Notes: generated from the sequence alone by a model not told the origin. A DNA stretch of 64,000 bases from Emcibacteraceae bacterium (GCA_028281625.1 JANQJN010000078.1:41770-105769), one strand, 5' to 3'. Shown: positions 17,413 to 27,305, counted from the first letter of the stretch. Made by a program: numbers and translations.

Positions 17413-19590
17413 GTGATCATTATGAAACAAGCGAAGGATACACAACCCTCAAGGCCAGTAAATCTATTCACATATTTTTTAGATATTAAAGTATCAACAA
17501 GATTGATTTCTGGTTTTACAATTATTGCGCTTATCGGTGTAATTGTTGGCAGTTCAGGGCTCTACTATATCTACAAAATTGATAATAATCTAAACCGGAT
17601 TACCGATATAACGGCACCTACGGTGGAAACGGCAGATGATCTTATTGCCAACATATGGGAAGCAATGAAAGTAGCAGAAGAGGTTATTGCTAATGAAGAA
17701 TTGCAGCAATTGCCTGCGTTGGTATTAGAGTTTGATAAACTGAGTGATGAATTTCAACAAACGTATGTAGAACTTACAACCATTGTTATCGATGAAAATC
17801 TGCTGGATGAATTGGAGGCGGTAAAATCCGGGCATGTAGAGTTTATCAGAGCCGCGCATGAAATGTTTGAAACTCATTCATTGGAACTTGAACAAATAGA
17901 GAGTGCGGACCAATTACTTATAGATTTTGATATTCAAGGGATCGCATTAATTACATCGCTTGATGAGTTTGCAGCAGATAACCAACTGGAAATGGCAAAT
18001 GCGGAGGAGGAGGGCGATCGCTTGGAACGTTCGGGGGCTAGCGCCGGGGACGTAAACCGTGTCCTTGGCGGACTATATGATCAAGATTATCCAGTAGTTG
18101 AAGCTTCGTTTAAATTTCAGCGTTTAATCTTAGAAATGCAGGACAGTGTCAGAGAGTATATGGTCGAAGAAAGTCCAGAAAAATTAACCGAGATAAGAGG
18201 CAAATATGAACAAAATAAAAGGCTTGCAACACCATATCTAAATTTGATCAAGCAATTGTCGGAAACTGAAAAGGAGTCGCAAGATATAAATCAGCTGGAA
18301 GCCCTCTTTAACAACTGGATATTGCTCGCTGAGCAGAATGAAGGATTGTTTAAAATTCATCTAAATTACCTTGATGTTGAAAATACAGCGGACAATTTAG
18401 CGGAAAGATTGGATTTGGATGCTGATAATATGGCGGGTATTCTGAACCAAGTTGCTGATTTCGCTGATGCTATTAATGATGGTGCGGATGAAGAGACAGC
18501 GGCGGTGGTGGAACAGGCGAGAAATGTCGTAGCAGTTTTATTGTTCCTAACAGTTCTTTCTTCAGCGTTCTTGATTGCCATGGTCATAAAAACAGTTACC
18601 CGGCCAATTCAAACTTTGACGCGTACCATGGCTAGCTTGGGAGCGGGTGATGAGCCAACCTCTCTATCAGAAGAGCAAGTACGAAATGACGAAATTGGTG
18701 AATTGGCGTCAACATTCAATACATTAATTTCCCAACTTCGTGCGGCTACTAAGAATCTGGAGGATCAAGTTCAAAATAGAACAACAGAACTTTATACCGT
18801 AAACAAAAACCTTGAAGAAGAATTGGAACTTCGACGTTCCTTGGAAAGCCAATTGGTTCACGCGCAGAAACTGGATAGTTTGGGAACGTTGGCCGGTGGC
18901 GTTGCACACGACTTTAACAATATGCTTTATGTTATTTCGGGAAGCAATCAACTTGCGCAGGATTTGGTCAAACCTGACAGTGAAATTGGAAAACATCTGA
19001 AGAGAATAGGCGAGGCGGCAGATCGTTCACACGAGATAGTCAGTCAAATTCTCTACTTTAGCAGGCAGGAAAGGTTAGACCGCAAACCAGTCATGGTCGC
19101 GAAAGTCATAGATGATGCCATTAAACTGGTTCGCGCAGGCTTGCCATCTACTATAAAACTGGATGTCAGTATTTCAGATAAATGTGGATCTATCTTGGCG
19201 GATGAAACCCAGATCCATCAGTTAATCGTCAATCTCACCACTAATGCGTTTCATGCGTATCAAGAAAGTAAGGGTACGGTCAGCGTATCTCTCATACCGA
19301 TAAATATTAGTGAAAAATCTGCCAGAAAACATGTCGGGTTACGTTCGGGTACCTATGTAAAGTTAAGTATTCAGGATGAGGGTATCGGGATCAAGGAAGA
19401 GCATTTTACCAAAATATTTGATCCGTTCTTCACAACAAAAGAAGTAGGAGAAGGAACGGGCTTGGGCCTCGCTGTTGTCCACGGAATTGTAACTGCGCAT
19501 GATGGTGTTATAATGTTTGAGAGTACTCCTTGTGTGGGAACGCAGTTTGATGTGTATTTACCAGAGATTGATGATGAGAACATCAAGTGA
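17413..19590 (+). CDS. Membrane sensor histidine kinase
   Basis: A 725-residue kinase. A helix at residues about 32-54 and another at about 372-393 enclose a large helical periplasmic sensor region. A HAMP domain (about 393-445) and a coiled coil follow. The HisKA box is GGVAHDFNNML with phosphoacceptor His499. The ATPase domain shows IHQLIVNLTTNAFHAY, DEGIGI and GEGTGLGLAVVHG. It has no receiver domain; the single-domain regulator directly downstream is the likely partner. GTG 17413 is chosen because AGGA lies six bases upstream; the ATG at 17422 is too far from it. The signal sensed is unknown. Confidence 0.9.
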   Translation: MIIMKQAKDTQPSRPVNLFTYFLDIKVSTRLISGFTIIALIGVIVGSSGLYYIYKIDNNLNRITDITAPTVETADDLIANIWEAMKVAEEVIANEELQQLPALVLEFDKLSDEFQQTYVELTTIVIDENLLDELEAVKSGHVEFIRAAHEMFETHSLELEQIESADQLLIDFDIQGIALITSLDEFAADNQLEMANAEEEGDRLERSGASAGDVNRVLGGLYDQDYPVVEASFKFQRLILEMQDSVREYMVEESPEKLTEIRGKYEQNKRLATPYLNLIKQLSETEKESQDINQLEALFNNWILLAEQNEGLFKIHLNYLDVENTADNLAERLDLDADNMAGILNQVADFADAINDGADEETAAVVEQARNVVAVLLFLTVLSSAFLIAMVIKTVTRPIQTLTRTMASLGAGDEPTSLSEEQVRNDEIGELASTFNTLISQLRAATKNLEDQVQNRTTELYTVNKNLEEELELRRSLESQLVHAQKLDSLGTLAGGVAHDFNNMLYVISGSNQLAQDLVKPDSEIGKHLKRIGEAADRSHEIVSQILYFSRQERLDRKPVMVAKVIDDAIKLVRAGLPSTIKLDVSISDKCGSILADETQIHQLIVNLTTNAFHAYQESKGTVSVSLIPINISEKSARKHVGLRSGTYVKLSIQDEGIGIKEEHFTKIFDPFFTTKEVGEGTGLGLAVVHGIVTAHDGVIMFESTPCVGTQFDVYLPEIDDENIK

Positions 19591-19648
19591 ACTGGGCAAA
19601 TTTGTTTATAATTATTATCTTTCATACTTCAATTTATAGAGGTTTATA

Positions 19649-20017
19649 ATGGCAAGAATTCTTATTATTGACGACGAAGAATTGATTTGCGGAATGCTGG
19701 AAACATTATTCGATAGAGCCGGTCATGAGGTTGATACAGCTCACGATGGGATAATGGGGCTTGAAATTTATCAGGAGAAACCGGCTCAGGTCGTAATAAC
19801 AGATATTATAATGCCAGAAAGTGATGGTTTGGAAACTATTAAAAACCTGAAACAGATCAATCCTGATGTCAAAATTATTGCTATTTCCGGAGGATCAAGA
19901 ATAAAACAGGTTGATTTTCTAGAAGTTGCATCTGATCTGGGGGCTGATCATGCATTTTTTAAACCGCTGGATCACACAAAATTAATGCAAGCCGTTGATA
20001 GTTGTTTGGTATCCTAA
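19649..20017 (+). CDS. Single-domain response regulator (CheY-like)
   Basis: A 122-residue receiver domain without an output domain. The acidic pair Asp8-Asp9 in IIDDEE, the phosphoacceptor Asp52 in ITDIIMPESDG, the conserved Ser/Thr in IIAISGGS and the Lys in FFKPLD are all present. It lies 58 bases after the histidine kinase gene with its own AGAGG site. It probably receives phosphate from that kinase, and acts by protein contact or as a relay. The nearby chemoreceptor suggests a link to motility, but no cheA or cheW is in the window. Confidence 0.92.
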   Translation: MARILIIDDEELICGMLETLFDRAGHEVDTAHDGIMGLEIYQEKPAQVVITDIIMPESDGLETIKNLKQINPDVKIIAISGGSRIKQVDFLEVASDLGADHAFFKPLDHTKLMQAVDSCLVS

Positions 20018-20044
20018 AAAATTAGTGACAGAATTATCTTTAAA

Positions 20045-20647
20045 TCAATTCTTGTCTTCGGGTGTCATTGGGCCATGTTTTGGGCATAACGGCGGTCCAA
20101 CTTTTTCGATCCATTTGCGTGAAACACGTGCCACGTAACCGCATTCATTGCAGGATACCTTTATTAGACGTGTAGTTTGTTTACCAGACCGAACATAATT
20201 CTGTGTCATCGTCTCCGACTCTGGTATAGAGCCAATAGTTTTTTCTATTGGGCGGAAGAGTTCTTTAAAAACCTGTCCCGGGGGTGTCTCAAATTTCTTT
20301 CCTCGTAGACCGATCGATATAGCGAGATGTTGAAACAAATGGCCGAACTGATCTTTAGGACCAGCAGCGATGCTGCATAGCTGTTGTGCAATGGCGGCGC
20401 CAACGGTAAGGGAGTCATTTTGATCGGGCCTAACAATTAAAACAAAACTTGCGCCATTATCGTGTGTCCAGGATTCAGCCACGGTATTACTGCGCTGGCC
20501 GGAACTTGGAAAACCGCTTTGAATTTCATATTTGGGTAGAGGGAAGCCAAGATCATCGTACCAGCTCGACATCAAGTTAGCAGCTTTCTTGAGCCATTCT
20601 TCTCTAGTCGTAGAGTTTTGACTATTTTCCTTTTCTGACTTTGCCAT
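20045..20647 (-). CDS. SprT-like protein with degenerate metal site and C-terminal zinc ribbon
   Basis: A 200-residue protein. The middle part follows the order seen in SprT-like proteins of phages and mobile elements: a helix where HExxH normally lies, then HLFQHLAISIGLRGK, then a Lys/Gln/Thr stretch (SGKQTTRLIKVSC) and a zinc ribbon. The zinc ribbon is intact: Cys166, Cys169, Cys188 and His191. At residues about 87-91, where the family has HExxH, this protein reads AQQLC, so it should not bind a catalytic zinc. It may be a dead protease kept for DNA or protein binding. It is convergent with the response regulator gene (ends 27 bases apart). Assignment rests on recalled family pattern. Confidence 0.6.
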   Translation of the reverse strand: MAKSEKENSQNSTTREEWLKKAANLMSSWYDDLGFPLPKYEIQSGFPSSGQRSNTVAESWTHDNGASFVLIVRPDQNDSLTVGAAIAQQLCSIAAGPKDQFGHLFQHLAISIGLRGKKFETPPGQVFKELFRPIEKTIGSIPESETMTQNYVRSGKQTTRLIKVSCNECGYVARVSRKWIEKVGPPLCPKHGPMTPEDKN

Positions 20648-20820
20648 AAATAAGAATTTCTTGAATGCTTGTTCGTCGTTGAACTTTCTTCGTAAATTCT
20701 ACACATCAAAAACTTTTAAGCAAGCATCTCAAGGCGTTCTGATAACAACTGAAATACTAAATTGTTGGAATATCTAATTATTCCACAATTTTAATATAAT
20801 GTTTACTTTACTGATCTATA

Positions 20821-20849
20821 TGTTTAAACAAAATAAAATTGTTTAAACA
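20821..20849. promoter_or_regulatory. Two TGTTTAAACA palindromes
   Basis: The perfect 10-base palindrome TGTTTAAACA occurs at 20821-20830 and again at 20840-20849, 19 bases apart centre to centre, just before the chemoreceptor gene. The spacing of nearly two helical turns fits a dimer-of-dimers operator. The regulator is not known. Confidence 0.45.
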
Positions 20850-20867
20850 TAGTTACAGGTAATGCAT

Positions 20868-22658
20868 ATGGATAAGTTTAAGTTCATTTTTAGAATCTCG
20901 GGTCGATTATCAGTTGGCATAGCATTTCTAATTTCGATGATGATTATAATTTCTGGAATAGGATTGTTTTATTTGTCTGCGCTCAATCAACGTGTTGAAG
21001 AGATGTATTACGAAGATTTGGTTCCGATAGAGGATCTGGATAACATAAAGTCTGCTCTCTACAGTATTCGCGGAGATGTAGTGGAACATATTCTCGCTGA
21101 TGATCCGGAAGAAAAACTAGATCATGAAAAACTGATAAGAGAAAACGAAAAAATAATTCAGAACCTCCTTTCTTCTTTTCAATCGGACCGCTCAATGGGC
21201 GAAAAAGGTGAATTATTAATTCAATTTGATAAGCATCTTTCTCAGTACCTTGCGATCCTGGAAGAGGATGTACTTCCTCTCAGTGGTTCTGGTGATCCAG
21301 TTTCTGTCACGGAGGCGGAAAGAATAGCACTGGGTGCGGCCTTGAGCTCTTTCCATCAGGCGCAAAATTCAATGACTGATCTTATGAATTATTCCGTCAC
21401 TCGTGCGGAGGAACATATTAAACATTCAGAGGCTGATTATCAGTCAGCAAAGTGGAAGCTTATCATTTTTGGTGGTTTAATGGTGTTGGTAGGATGCACT
21501 GAAGGTTTTTTGACCGCACGCAGTATTATCAATCCAATTAAATCCATTACAGATGCTATGTATAAGCTTTCTCAAGGTGAAATGGATACACCAGTTCCTG
21601 CCCTTACGCGCAAAGATGAGGTGGGAGAAATGGCTAAAGCGCTTGAGTTATTTAAAAATAGCCTTATCCAAATGGATAAAATGAGGGCAGAGCAAGCGGA
21701 CCTGGAGAAAAAGTCAGCTGATCAACTACAAAAATCCGCCGATGAAAGAGAAGCAAATCGTTTACGGGAAGAAGAACGAGCGACAAAAGAAAAACTGGAA
21801 GCAGAGCGGCGTGCAGAGAAAATTGAACATCTTTTGGCGGGTTTTAATGCAAAAGTTACGAAAGTAATCCAATTAGTGGATGATGCAGCTAACGAGATGG
21901 AAGAAACAGCACAGTCTATGGCAGAAGTCGCGCAGTCAGCAAGTAGTAAAACTGAAACTTCGGTATCCGGTGCTGATCAGGCGACCTCAAATGTGCAGGT
22001 AATGGCTGCAGCAGCGGAGGAGCTATCCGCATCTGTTTTTGATATAAGTCAGCGGGTCAAGGAATCTAGTATTGCGGCAACTGATGCAGTCGCGCAGTCA
22101 GAAGAAGCAAGTAAAACGATTGGAAAACTTGAGAACGCAGCTAAAAAGATTGGCGAAGTCGTAGAGCTTATTGATGACATTGCCAGCCAAACAAATTTAC
22201 TTGCACTCAATGCGACGATAGAAGCCGCGAGAGCAGGAGAATCCGGAAAGGGGTTCGCTGTCGTTGCAGGCGAGGTCAAAAGTCTAGCCAATCAGACGGC
22301 AAATGCTACCGAAGAAATTACCAAACAGATTTCTGGGATACAGACCATCACTGAAGAGTCGGTCGAGGTGATCGAATGCATCAATCAGAAAATACATGAA
22401 ATGAGCGAAATCAGCTCGAATATCTCCACTTCTGTTGAGGAGCAATCAGTTGCAACCAACGAAGTTTCTCAAGGAGCTAATCAGGCAGCAGCAGGAACCG
22501 ATGAGATTTTACAAAACTTATCTGGTGTACAGGTAGCAATTAGAGATACGGGTGCAGCTGCTTCCCAAGTCTTGGCGGCGTCAAAATCTCTATCTACGTA
22601 CACAGTCGATTTAAAAACCGATATTGAAACATTCTTTGCGGAAATCAAAGCCATCTGA
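20868..22658 (+). CDS. Methyl-accepting chemotaxis protein
   Basis: A 596-residue chemoreceptor. The first helix is at residues about 13-36 and the second at about 196-214, enclosing a four-helix-bundle type ligand domain. A HAMP domain follows ([18 protein letters not shown]). The signalling domain has the strictly conserved hairpin region [20 protein letters not shown] and [13 protein letters not shown]. It senses a periplasmic ligand and controls CheA. No C-terminal CheR-binding pentapeptide is seen. ATG 20868 is preferred to ATG 20862 because AGG lies eight bases before it and only two before the other. It stands alone, with the palindrome pair upstream. Confidence 0.93.
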   Translation: MDKFKFIFRISGRLSVGIAFLISMMIIISGIGLFYLSALNQRVEEMYYEDLVPIEDLDNIKSALYSIRGDVVEHILADDPEEKLDHEKLIRENEKIIQNLLSSFQSDRSMGEKGELLIQFDKHLSQYLAILEEDVLPLSGSGDPVSVTEAERIALGAALSSFHQAQNSMTDLMNYSVTRAEEHIKHSEADYQSAKWKLIIFGGLMVLVGCTEGFLTARSIINPIKSITDAMYKLSQGEMDTPVPALTRKDEVGEMAKALELFKNSLIQMDKMRAEQADLEKKSADQLQKSADEREANRLREEERATKEKLEAERRAEKIEHLLAGFNAKVTKVIQLVDDAANEMEETAQSMAEVAQSASSKTETSVSGADQATSNVQVMAAAAEELSASVFDISQRVKESSIAATDAVAQSEEASKTIGKLENAAKKIGEVVELIDDIASQTNLLALNATIEAARAGESGKGFAVVAGEVKSLANQTANATEEITKQISGIQTITEESVEVIECINQKIHEMSEISSNISTSVEEQSVATNEVSQGANQAAAGTDEILQNLSGVQVAIRDTGAAASQVLAASKSLSTYTVDLKTDIETFFAEIKAI

Positions 22659-22725
22659 TGGCAACAGTCGATGATTGTAAACTTTCTAAGCCAATAGTTA
22701 GAAGTTAGGCCGAAGTGAGAAACAA

Positions 22726-24249
22726 ATGATCAAAAAAGTAATATCCGTTTTTATAACAGTATTTTGTTCTTGTTTGTTTGCAATAAATTATTTCAATCAT
22801 TTTTTTGCTCAGAATGAACTGAAACGCGATGCAGAACAATTAATATATCAGTTCCATGGCTCTTTGGACGAAGCGCGAGAAGTGCTTAACGAATTAACAC
22901 TTGATAATTCATTCAAGTGTCAAGGACCGGTTGACAAAACGCTAGCGGCGAACTCGTTTGATGCTCCAGCAGTAAGGTGGTTGGCGGTATATGATAGCGG
23001 GGGAAAAGGATGCAGCAGCGATGGCAGCCAATTAGATTTTAATGATTACAGGTCACATAAGATTGACGAAGAGTATGCGATATATTCTTCTGATAGCGAG
23101 AATATACCGGACATTTTATTGACGCGTGTACATAATGGTTCTCAATACTTCGCTGATCTGAACCCCTTTTTAACGGAGTATATGGCAGGATTTGCATGCG
23201 TCAATTGTCTGGAATATGAAATAAAAATTGGCGGAGAACCGGAACTTACTTTCGTAAGAAATACTTTTGACGAAATTCCAGCAATTGAATATTCGACATT
23301 AAAAAAAGAGGCAGGTCTTGATGTCTCAATAATAATTCGGGGTACGGATGATTTTCTGAATTACTATAGAGGATTCAGTTGGGCCCTGACGGTTGTGGTT
23401 GCTGGAGCTATCGCGTTCATAATTGCATTTTTCGTTTTTCGTGTCTTAAGCATTCGCCAGTCTTTAGAGCGATTAGTTAAGGATGCTATCGCCAATAAGG
23501 AATTCGTGCCTTTTTATCAACCGATTGTGGACACGCGCACAAACGAAACAATTGGTGCAGAAGTTCTTGTTCGTTGGAGAAGAATAGACGGTAGCGTCGT
23601 TTCACCAAACGATTTTGTACCTTTTTCCGAAAGAACCGGACTAATAATAGAAATTACTAAACAGGTAATTGAGCAAGTTGGGAAAGACCTCGTTAGGCTT
23701 GGCTGGAACGGCAGCTACAAGTATATGAGTATCAATATTGTAGCTGAACATCTTACATCAGATGATCTCTATCATTTAATATCAAGAACCATCGACAAAA
23801 ACAGATTACATCCAAGAAATTTTGCCTTGGAGATAACGGAACGTAGAAAAGTCAGAAACTTAAAACTAGCACGTGATGTTTTAGAACGATTTTACCAAAT
23901 TGGGATTAAGTTGAAGCTTGACGATGCGGGAACAGGATATGGCAGCTTCTCCTACATTCAGGAACTGGGCATATCAACTCTTAAAATAGATAAGATGTTT
24001 GTTGATGCAATTATGAACGTTAGAGATGTCAAGAATCCGATCTTGGGGGCGATCATCTCTTTCGCAAAATCTTCGCATATAGATGCAATTGCTGAGGGTG
24101 TCGAGACTGAGTTCCAGCTTGAATATCTGAAGAGCCAAGGGGTGTTCCATATGCAAGGTTTCCTTTTTTCCAAGCCTTTACCAGTGGAGGAATTCATGGA
24201 TTGGTTACCAGTAAAGATCGAGCCGACGTCTCCCTATTTGCGACGTTGA
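22726..24249 (+). CDS. CSS-motif EAL-domain cyclic-di-GMP phosphodiesterase
   Basis: A 507-residue membrane protein. The periplasmic part between helices at residues about 4-24 and 217-241 contains the Cys-Ser-Ser motif at residues 96-98, plus Cys65 and a CxxC at about 158-161. This is the CSS domain of redox-linked PDEs such as E. coli PdeC. The EAL domain (about 255-495) keeps the catalytic Glu279 (EVL in place of EAL), the Asn in SINIV, Glu in LEITER, the DD in KLDDAGTGY, Lys in LKIDKMF and Glu in AEGVET, so it should hydrolyse c-di-GMP. There is no GGDEF domain. It follows the chemoreceptor by 67 bases on the same strand. Disulfide state probably controls activity, by analogy. Confidence 0.9.
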   Translation: MIKKVISVFITVFCSCLFAINYFNHFFAQNELKRDAEQLIYQFHGSLDEAREVLNELTLDNSFKCQGPVDKTLAANSFDAPAVRWLAVYDSGGKGCSSDGSQLDFNDYRSHKIDEEYAIYSSDSENIPDILLTRVHNGSQYFADLNPFLTEYMAGFACVNCLEYEIKIGGEPELTFVRNTFDEIPAIEYSTLKKEAGLDVSIIIRGTDDFLNYYRGFSWALTVVVAGAIAFIIAFFVFRVLSIRQSLERLVKDAIANKEFVPFYQPIVDTRTNETIGAEVLVRWRRIDGSVVSPNDFVPFSERTGLIIEITKQVIEQVGKDLVRLGWNGSYKYMSINIVAEHLTSDDLYHLISRTIDKNRLHPRNFALEITERRKVRNLKLARDVLERFYQIGIKLKLDDAGTGYGSFSYIQELGISTLKIDKMFVDAIMNVRDVKNPILGAIISFAKSSHIDAIAEGVETEFQLEYLKSQGVFHMQGFLFSKPLPVEEFMDWLPVKIEPTSPYLRR

Positions 24250-24328
24250 GAATTATGGCTGGTCGTAAAAAGGAACTCGGACAAGAGATTTATAAAAACT
24301 ACTAATGGATTTGGAAAGGAACAGATTA

Positions 24329-24850
24329 ATGAAATTTAACGTGATTAGAATCCAGAGCTATCTAACGTTCCCTTGTATAGGGTTACTAATATTGGCTTCA
24401 ATGTTGTTTCCCGCCAAAGCGGAAGAGCATAATAGTTATCCGAAGCACATCATGGGTGTCATTGGCGGAGTGACTGTTGGAGATAATGAGACACGGCCAA
24501 TTTACGGTGCAGAGTACGAATTGCGCGTGAATAATTCTCTGGGCATAGGTGCTTCGGTAGAGCGGATATCAAACATGGCGACAGTTGGGATACTGGCGCT
24601 ATATGCACATCCGATGGAAAATCTGCGTTTGTCATGTGGTATTGGAAAGGAGTGGGCTGATAGTCATTCCGAAATCAGTCATGGGGAAACTCATATAATA
24701 CCATCTCACAGCGAAACGGTATACAGGGTTGGCTTCGCATACGACATCGAGGTAAATGAAAATATCGCTATAGCACCTACCTACAATCTCGACTTTATCG
24801 ACGATCATAACTCGTCTGTATTTGGCCTGGTGCTTCAAACTCATTTCTAG
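24329..24850 (+). CDS. Small outer-membrane beta-barrel-like protein
   Basis: A 173-residue protein from ATG 24329, which has AAGGA eight bases upstream; the ATG at 24305 has no such site. A signal peptide ends near FPAKAEE. The mature part is about 145 residues of alternating beta segments (for example YGAEYELRVNNSLGIGASV and IAIAPTYNLDFID) and ends in Phe, as in small OMP barrels. Several His residues sit in one loop (SHSEISHGETHIIPSHSE), which might bind metal. The family is not recognised. It lies 79 bases after the EAL gene. Confidence 0.65.
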   Translation: MKFNVIRIQSYLTFPCIGLLILASMLFPAKAEEHNSYPKHIMGVIGGVTVGDNETRPIYGAEYELRVNNSLGIGASVERISNMATVGILALYAHPMENLRLSCGIGKEWADSHSEISHGETHIIPSHSETVYRVGFAYDIEVNENIAIAPTYNLDFIDDHNSSVFGLVLQTHF

Positions 24851-24859
24851 GGTGTCACA

Positions 24860-25057
24860 ATGCTTAAATTAACGATATCGGCTGTCCTGTTATCAGGTGT
24901 TATTGGTCTGATGAAAGATCATAGAGTAACCGGAGATAACTGCGTTTTGATCAAAGATCTTAGACAACACGAATATAGCGGTTCACATTTTATAGAAGCT
25001 TGCATCGTTAGAAACGGAAGGTTAGAGCTAACGTTCATTCGAACATTTACACCGTAG
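24860..25057 (+). CDS. Small hypothetical protein (65 aa)
   Basis: A 65-residue ORF starting nine bases after the preceding gene, with AGGGTG before the ATG. The N-terminal 17 residues are hydrophobic and could be a signal or membrane segment; the rest has two cysteines. It is not recognised. Its position in a tight row of genes supports it, but its short length does not. Confidence 0.45.
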   Translation: MLKLTISAVLLSGVIGLMKDHRVTGDNCVLIKDLRQHEYSGSHFIEACIVRNGRLELTFIRTFTP

Positions 25058-25118
25058 AACATCTGTCCATGTTCCTACGAACTCATTTCAACTTGGGGTA
25101 AAACAGGAGAATTTAGTT

Positions 25119-26750
25119 ATGTTTTCAGAACTAAAATCGAGAAAGAACCCTAAATTGCTTTCCTACCTTGTGTTGGGGTATTGCCCACTTATTTTTATCT
25201 TCATATTGATGGGAGGTTTATTGTTGCTTGCATTGCAAGCGACCAGTAAAGAGACACGCGAAATTGCTGACTACATGGTTCCTATAAGCGATGCGGCGTA
25301 TGAAATGGAGATCAATGCAAATGGTATGGCGATGGCAATGTTAGGTTACATACATACGCCTAACGAAAAATTAGTGGATCGGTTTTATGAAGATAGTGAG
25401 GAGTTCTGTCATTTCTTAGAAAAGTTTAAGGATTTGAGTAGAACAGAACGCCAGCGTCAAGAAAGTCGTTCAGTCGAAAAATTGTTCACTGAATTTTATG
25501 CCATAGGGCAAGAGCTAGTTAATCAGAGGAAGGACGCCATAGGTTTGGCAAACTTTTCTGTCATTGAAACACAGGCGGCTTACGTACCACGTATTATCAA
25601 TCTCAGAGAACAAATTGATGATATTCTTGATGACGAGATACAGAATGTGACAATCTCAAACCTTTCCACGACCACTAAAGATGTAGGTTTGCAGATTGAA
25701 AACGCAAATTGGTTGTTTATGGTTTTTTTGACGCTCGCTTTATTGTCTTCCACGACTGCAATAATTTTTCAGAATAGGAATATACTGACTCCCGTCAAAA
25801 CTATGAGTAAAATGGCAGCCACCGTCATCCGAGGAACCCCAAAGATTGAAGTTATTCATACTGGCCCGAAAGAAATAGTCGATACTGCAGAAGCGCTCAA
25901 CTTCATGCATAAAACTGTGAAGACCTATTTAGACAAACTGGAAGAGAATAATAAGATTCTGGACCAAAAGGTAATTGAGCGTACAAACGATCTACAACTT
26001 GCTAAACAAGAGGCCGAAATTGCAAATAAAACAAAGACTTTGTTTCTGGCAAATATGAGCCATGAACTTCGAACCCCGTTAAACGCCATCATTGGTTTTT
26101 CTGAGATGATGAAAACGGAAGTGCTGGGGCCAATTCAGGAACAATATCATTCATATGTAGAGGAGATTTTGGTCAGTGGCAGGCATTTATTTAAACTTGT
26201 TGATGATATATTGGAAATGTCTCGTATCGAGATTGGAAAGGTGGAGATATTCGAGGGAGAAGTTGAACTACCTCTCCTCATAGAAGATTGTATAAGGAGG
26301 GTTAGTGATAAAGCTGACCAAAAGCGAATTTCTATTAAGAAATGTATTCCGTCTAATGTTCCAGTTTTATGGGCAGATCAAAACCGTTTCAAGCAAGCTT
26401 TATTATATATTTTGGGTAATGCTATTAAATATACGCAGAGCGACGGAGCGGTAATAATAAGAGTTGATATGACAGAAAGTAACTTATTAGTAAAAATTAA
26501 AGATAATGGTGAGGGCATACCAGAAGACAAAATCAGTCATATACTAGAACCATTTACTCAAGTTGACTCATCTTTTACCCGAAAACACGGTGGGTCTGGA
26601 CTAGGATTGCCAATAGCAAAAGCTCTTATAGAACTGCATGGTGGCTCAATAAGTATAAAAAGCGAAGTAAATGTCGGTACTGAAGTCGACTTAATATTAC
26701 CGAAAGATAGGATAATGGCGATGGATGAACGTGAAAGTAAAGGCACGTAA
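25119..26750 (+). CDS. Membrane sensor histidine kinase
   Basis: A 543-residue kinase. Helices lie at residues about 17-41 and 199-218 around a short periplasmic sensor. A HAMP-like linker and coiled coil (about 265-305) lead to the HisKA box ANMSHELRTPLNAIIGF with His315. The ATPase domain has RFKQALLYILGNAIKYT, DNGEGI and GGSGLGLPIAKALIELHGG. The form is that of PleC/DivJ-like kinases of alphaproteobacteria. AGGAGA upstream of ATG 25119 supports the start. No response regulator is adjacent, so it is an orphan or works with a distant partner. Confidence 0.9.
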   Translation: MFSELKSRKNPKLLSYLVLGYCPLIFIFILMGGLLLLALQATSKETREIADYMVPISDAAYEMEINANGMAMAMLGYIHTPNEKLVDRFYEDSEEFCHFLEKFKDLSRTERQRQESRSVEKLFTEFYAIGQELVNQRKDAIGLANFSVIETQAAYVPRIINLREQIDDILDDEIQNVTISNLSTTTKDVGLQIENANWLFMVFLTLALLSSTTAIIFQNRNILTPVKTMSKMAATVIRGTPKIEVIHTGPKEIVDTAEALNFMHKTVKTYLDKLEENNKILDQKVIERTNDLQLAKQEAEIANKTKTLFLANMSHELRTPLNAIIGFSEMMKTEVLGPIQEQYHSYVEEILVSGRHLFKLVDDILEMSRIEIGKVEIFEGEVELPLLIEDCIRRVSDKADQKRISIKKCIPSNVPVLWADQNRFKQALLYILGNAIKYTQSDGAVIIRVDMTESNLLVKIKDNGEGIPEDKISHILEPFTQVDSSFTRKHGGSGLGLPIAKALIELHGGSISIKSEVNVGTEVDLILPKDRIMAMDERESKGT

Positions 26751-26939
26751 AAATCGTTGAAGAACTTAAGATCATATGAAAGAACGTAAATTGTTAATGT
26801 TGAACTGGCGACCATTCTTGGTGTGAACAGTGTAGGTGCTTGTTGGATATTATGCTTTATATTTACCACTGTGTTGGTCATCAAAATAGTGATATTCAAA
26901 AAACTAACGTAACTTTGAAACGATGAGAACATCTGAAAC

Positions 26940-26961
26940 GGGTCGTTAGCGATCATTGACC
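26940..26961 (+). repeat. GGGTCGTTAG-type short element
   Basis: The sequence GGGTCGTTAGCGATCATTGA matches, with a few changes, the reverse complement of 54583-54607. It belongs to the group of short elements with a GGGTCG core seen also at 3434, 17013 and 57570. Confidence 0.4.
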
Positions 26962-27028
26962 ACGTTTAAATTAGTTTAGCAATGAAGCAACTATAGCTTG
27001 GGCGCTGAGATGAGATGTTGAGGAGAAG

Positions 27029-27140
27029 AGGAGACTGGTTCGAACTCTTGAAGTGTCACCGCCGTCGAATCTCCTGCTAACCATAGTGTTTTTATATCTC
27101 AATACTAAGTGTTTAAGTCTCAAGGGGACAGAGCATACAT
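27029..27140 (+). repeat. Dispersed intergenic repeat, copy B
   Basis: This is the second copy of the element at 3512-3620. The AGGAGA at 27029-27034 can pair with the TCTCCT at 27070-27075. The part from 27071 matches copy A at 56 of 70 bases without gaps. The GGTTCGAAC inside looks like a tRNA T-loop, but no cloverleaf can be folded around it. Confidence 0.6.
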
Positions 27141-27305
27141 TATTGAAAATTGTTGGACAGAAATAGACTGTTCTTTGTAGCTGTGCAAATTGAAATACTC
27201 TGCCCCAAAGCGCCCTCTAGTTATAATGGTAATCGGATCCGCAAGCAGAAATGGGATACATTATAAGCGAACTTTGCACTGCGATAGCCGCTGTCAACCG
27301 CTTCT

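Larger units (their letters stand above)
26751..27305. other. Intergenic region with dispersed repeats
   Basis: There is no credible gene in these 555 bases. It holds a GGGTCGTTAG-type element (26940-26961) and copy B of the dispersed repeat (27029-27140). The ORF at 27190-27423 has no family look and runs into the lipoprotein gene on the other strand. Confidence 0.65.

Noticed and set aside
26558-26956. 132-aa minus-strand ORF reaching into the intergenic region
   Set aside because: It mostly runs antisense to the kinase ATPase domain and has no recognisable protein features.
27029-27075. tRNA-like GGTTCGAAC sequence
   Set aside because: No acceptor stem, D arm or anticodon arm can be folded around it; it is part of the dispersed repeat.
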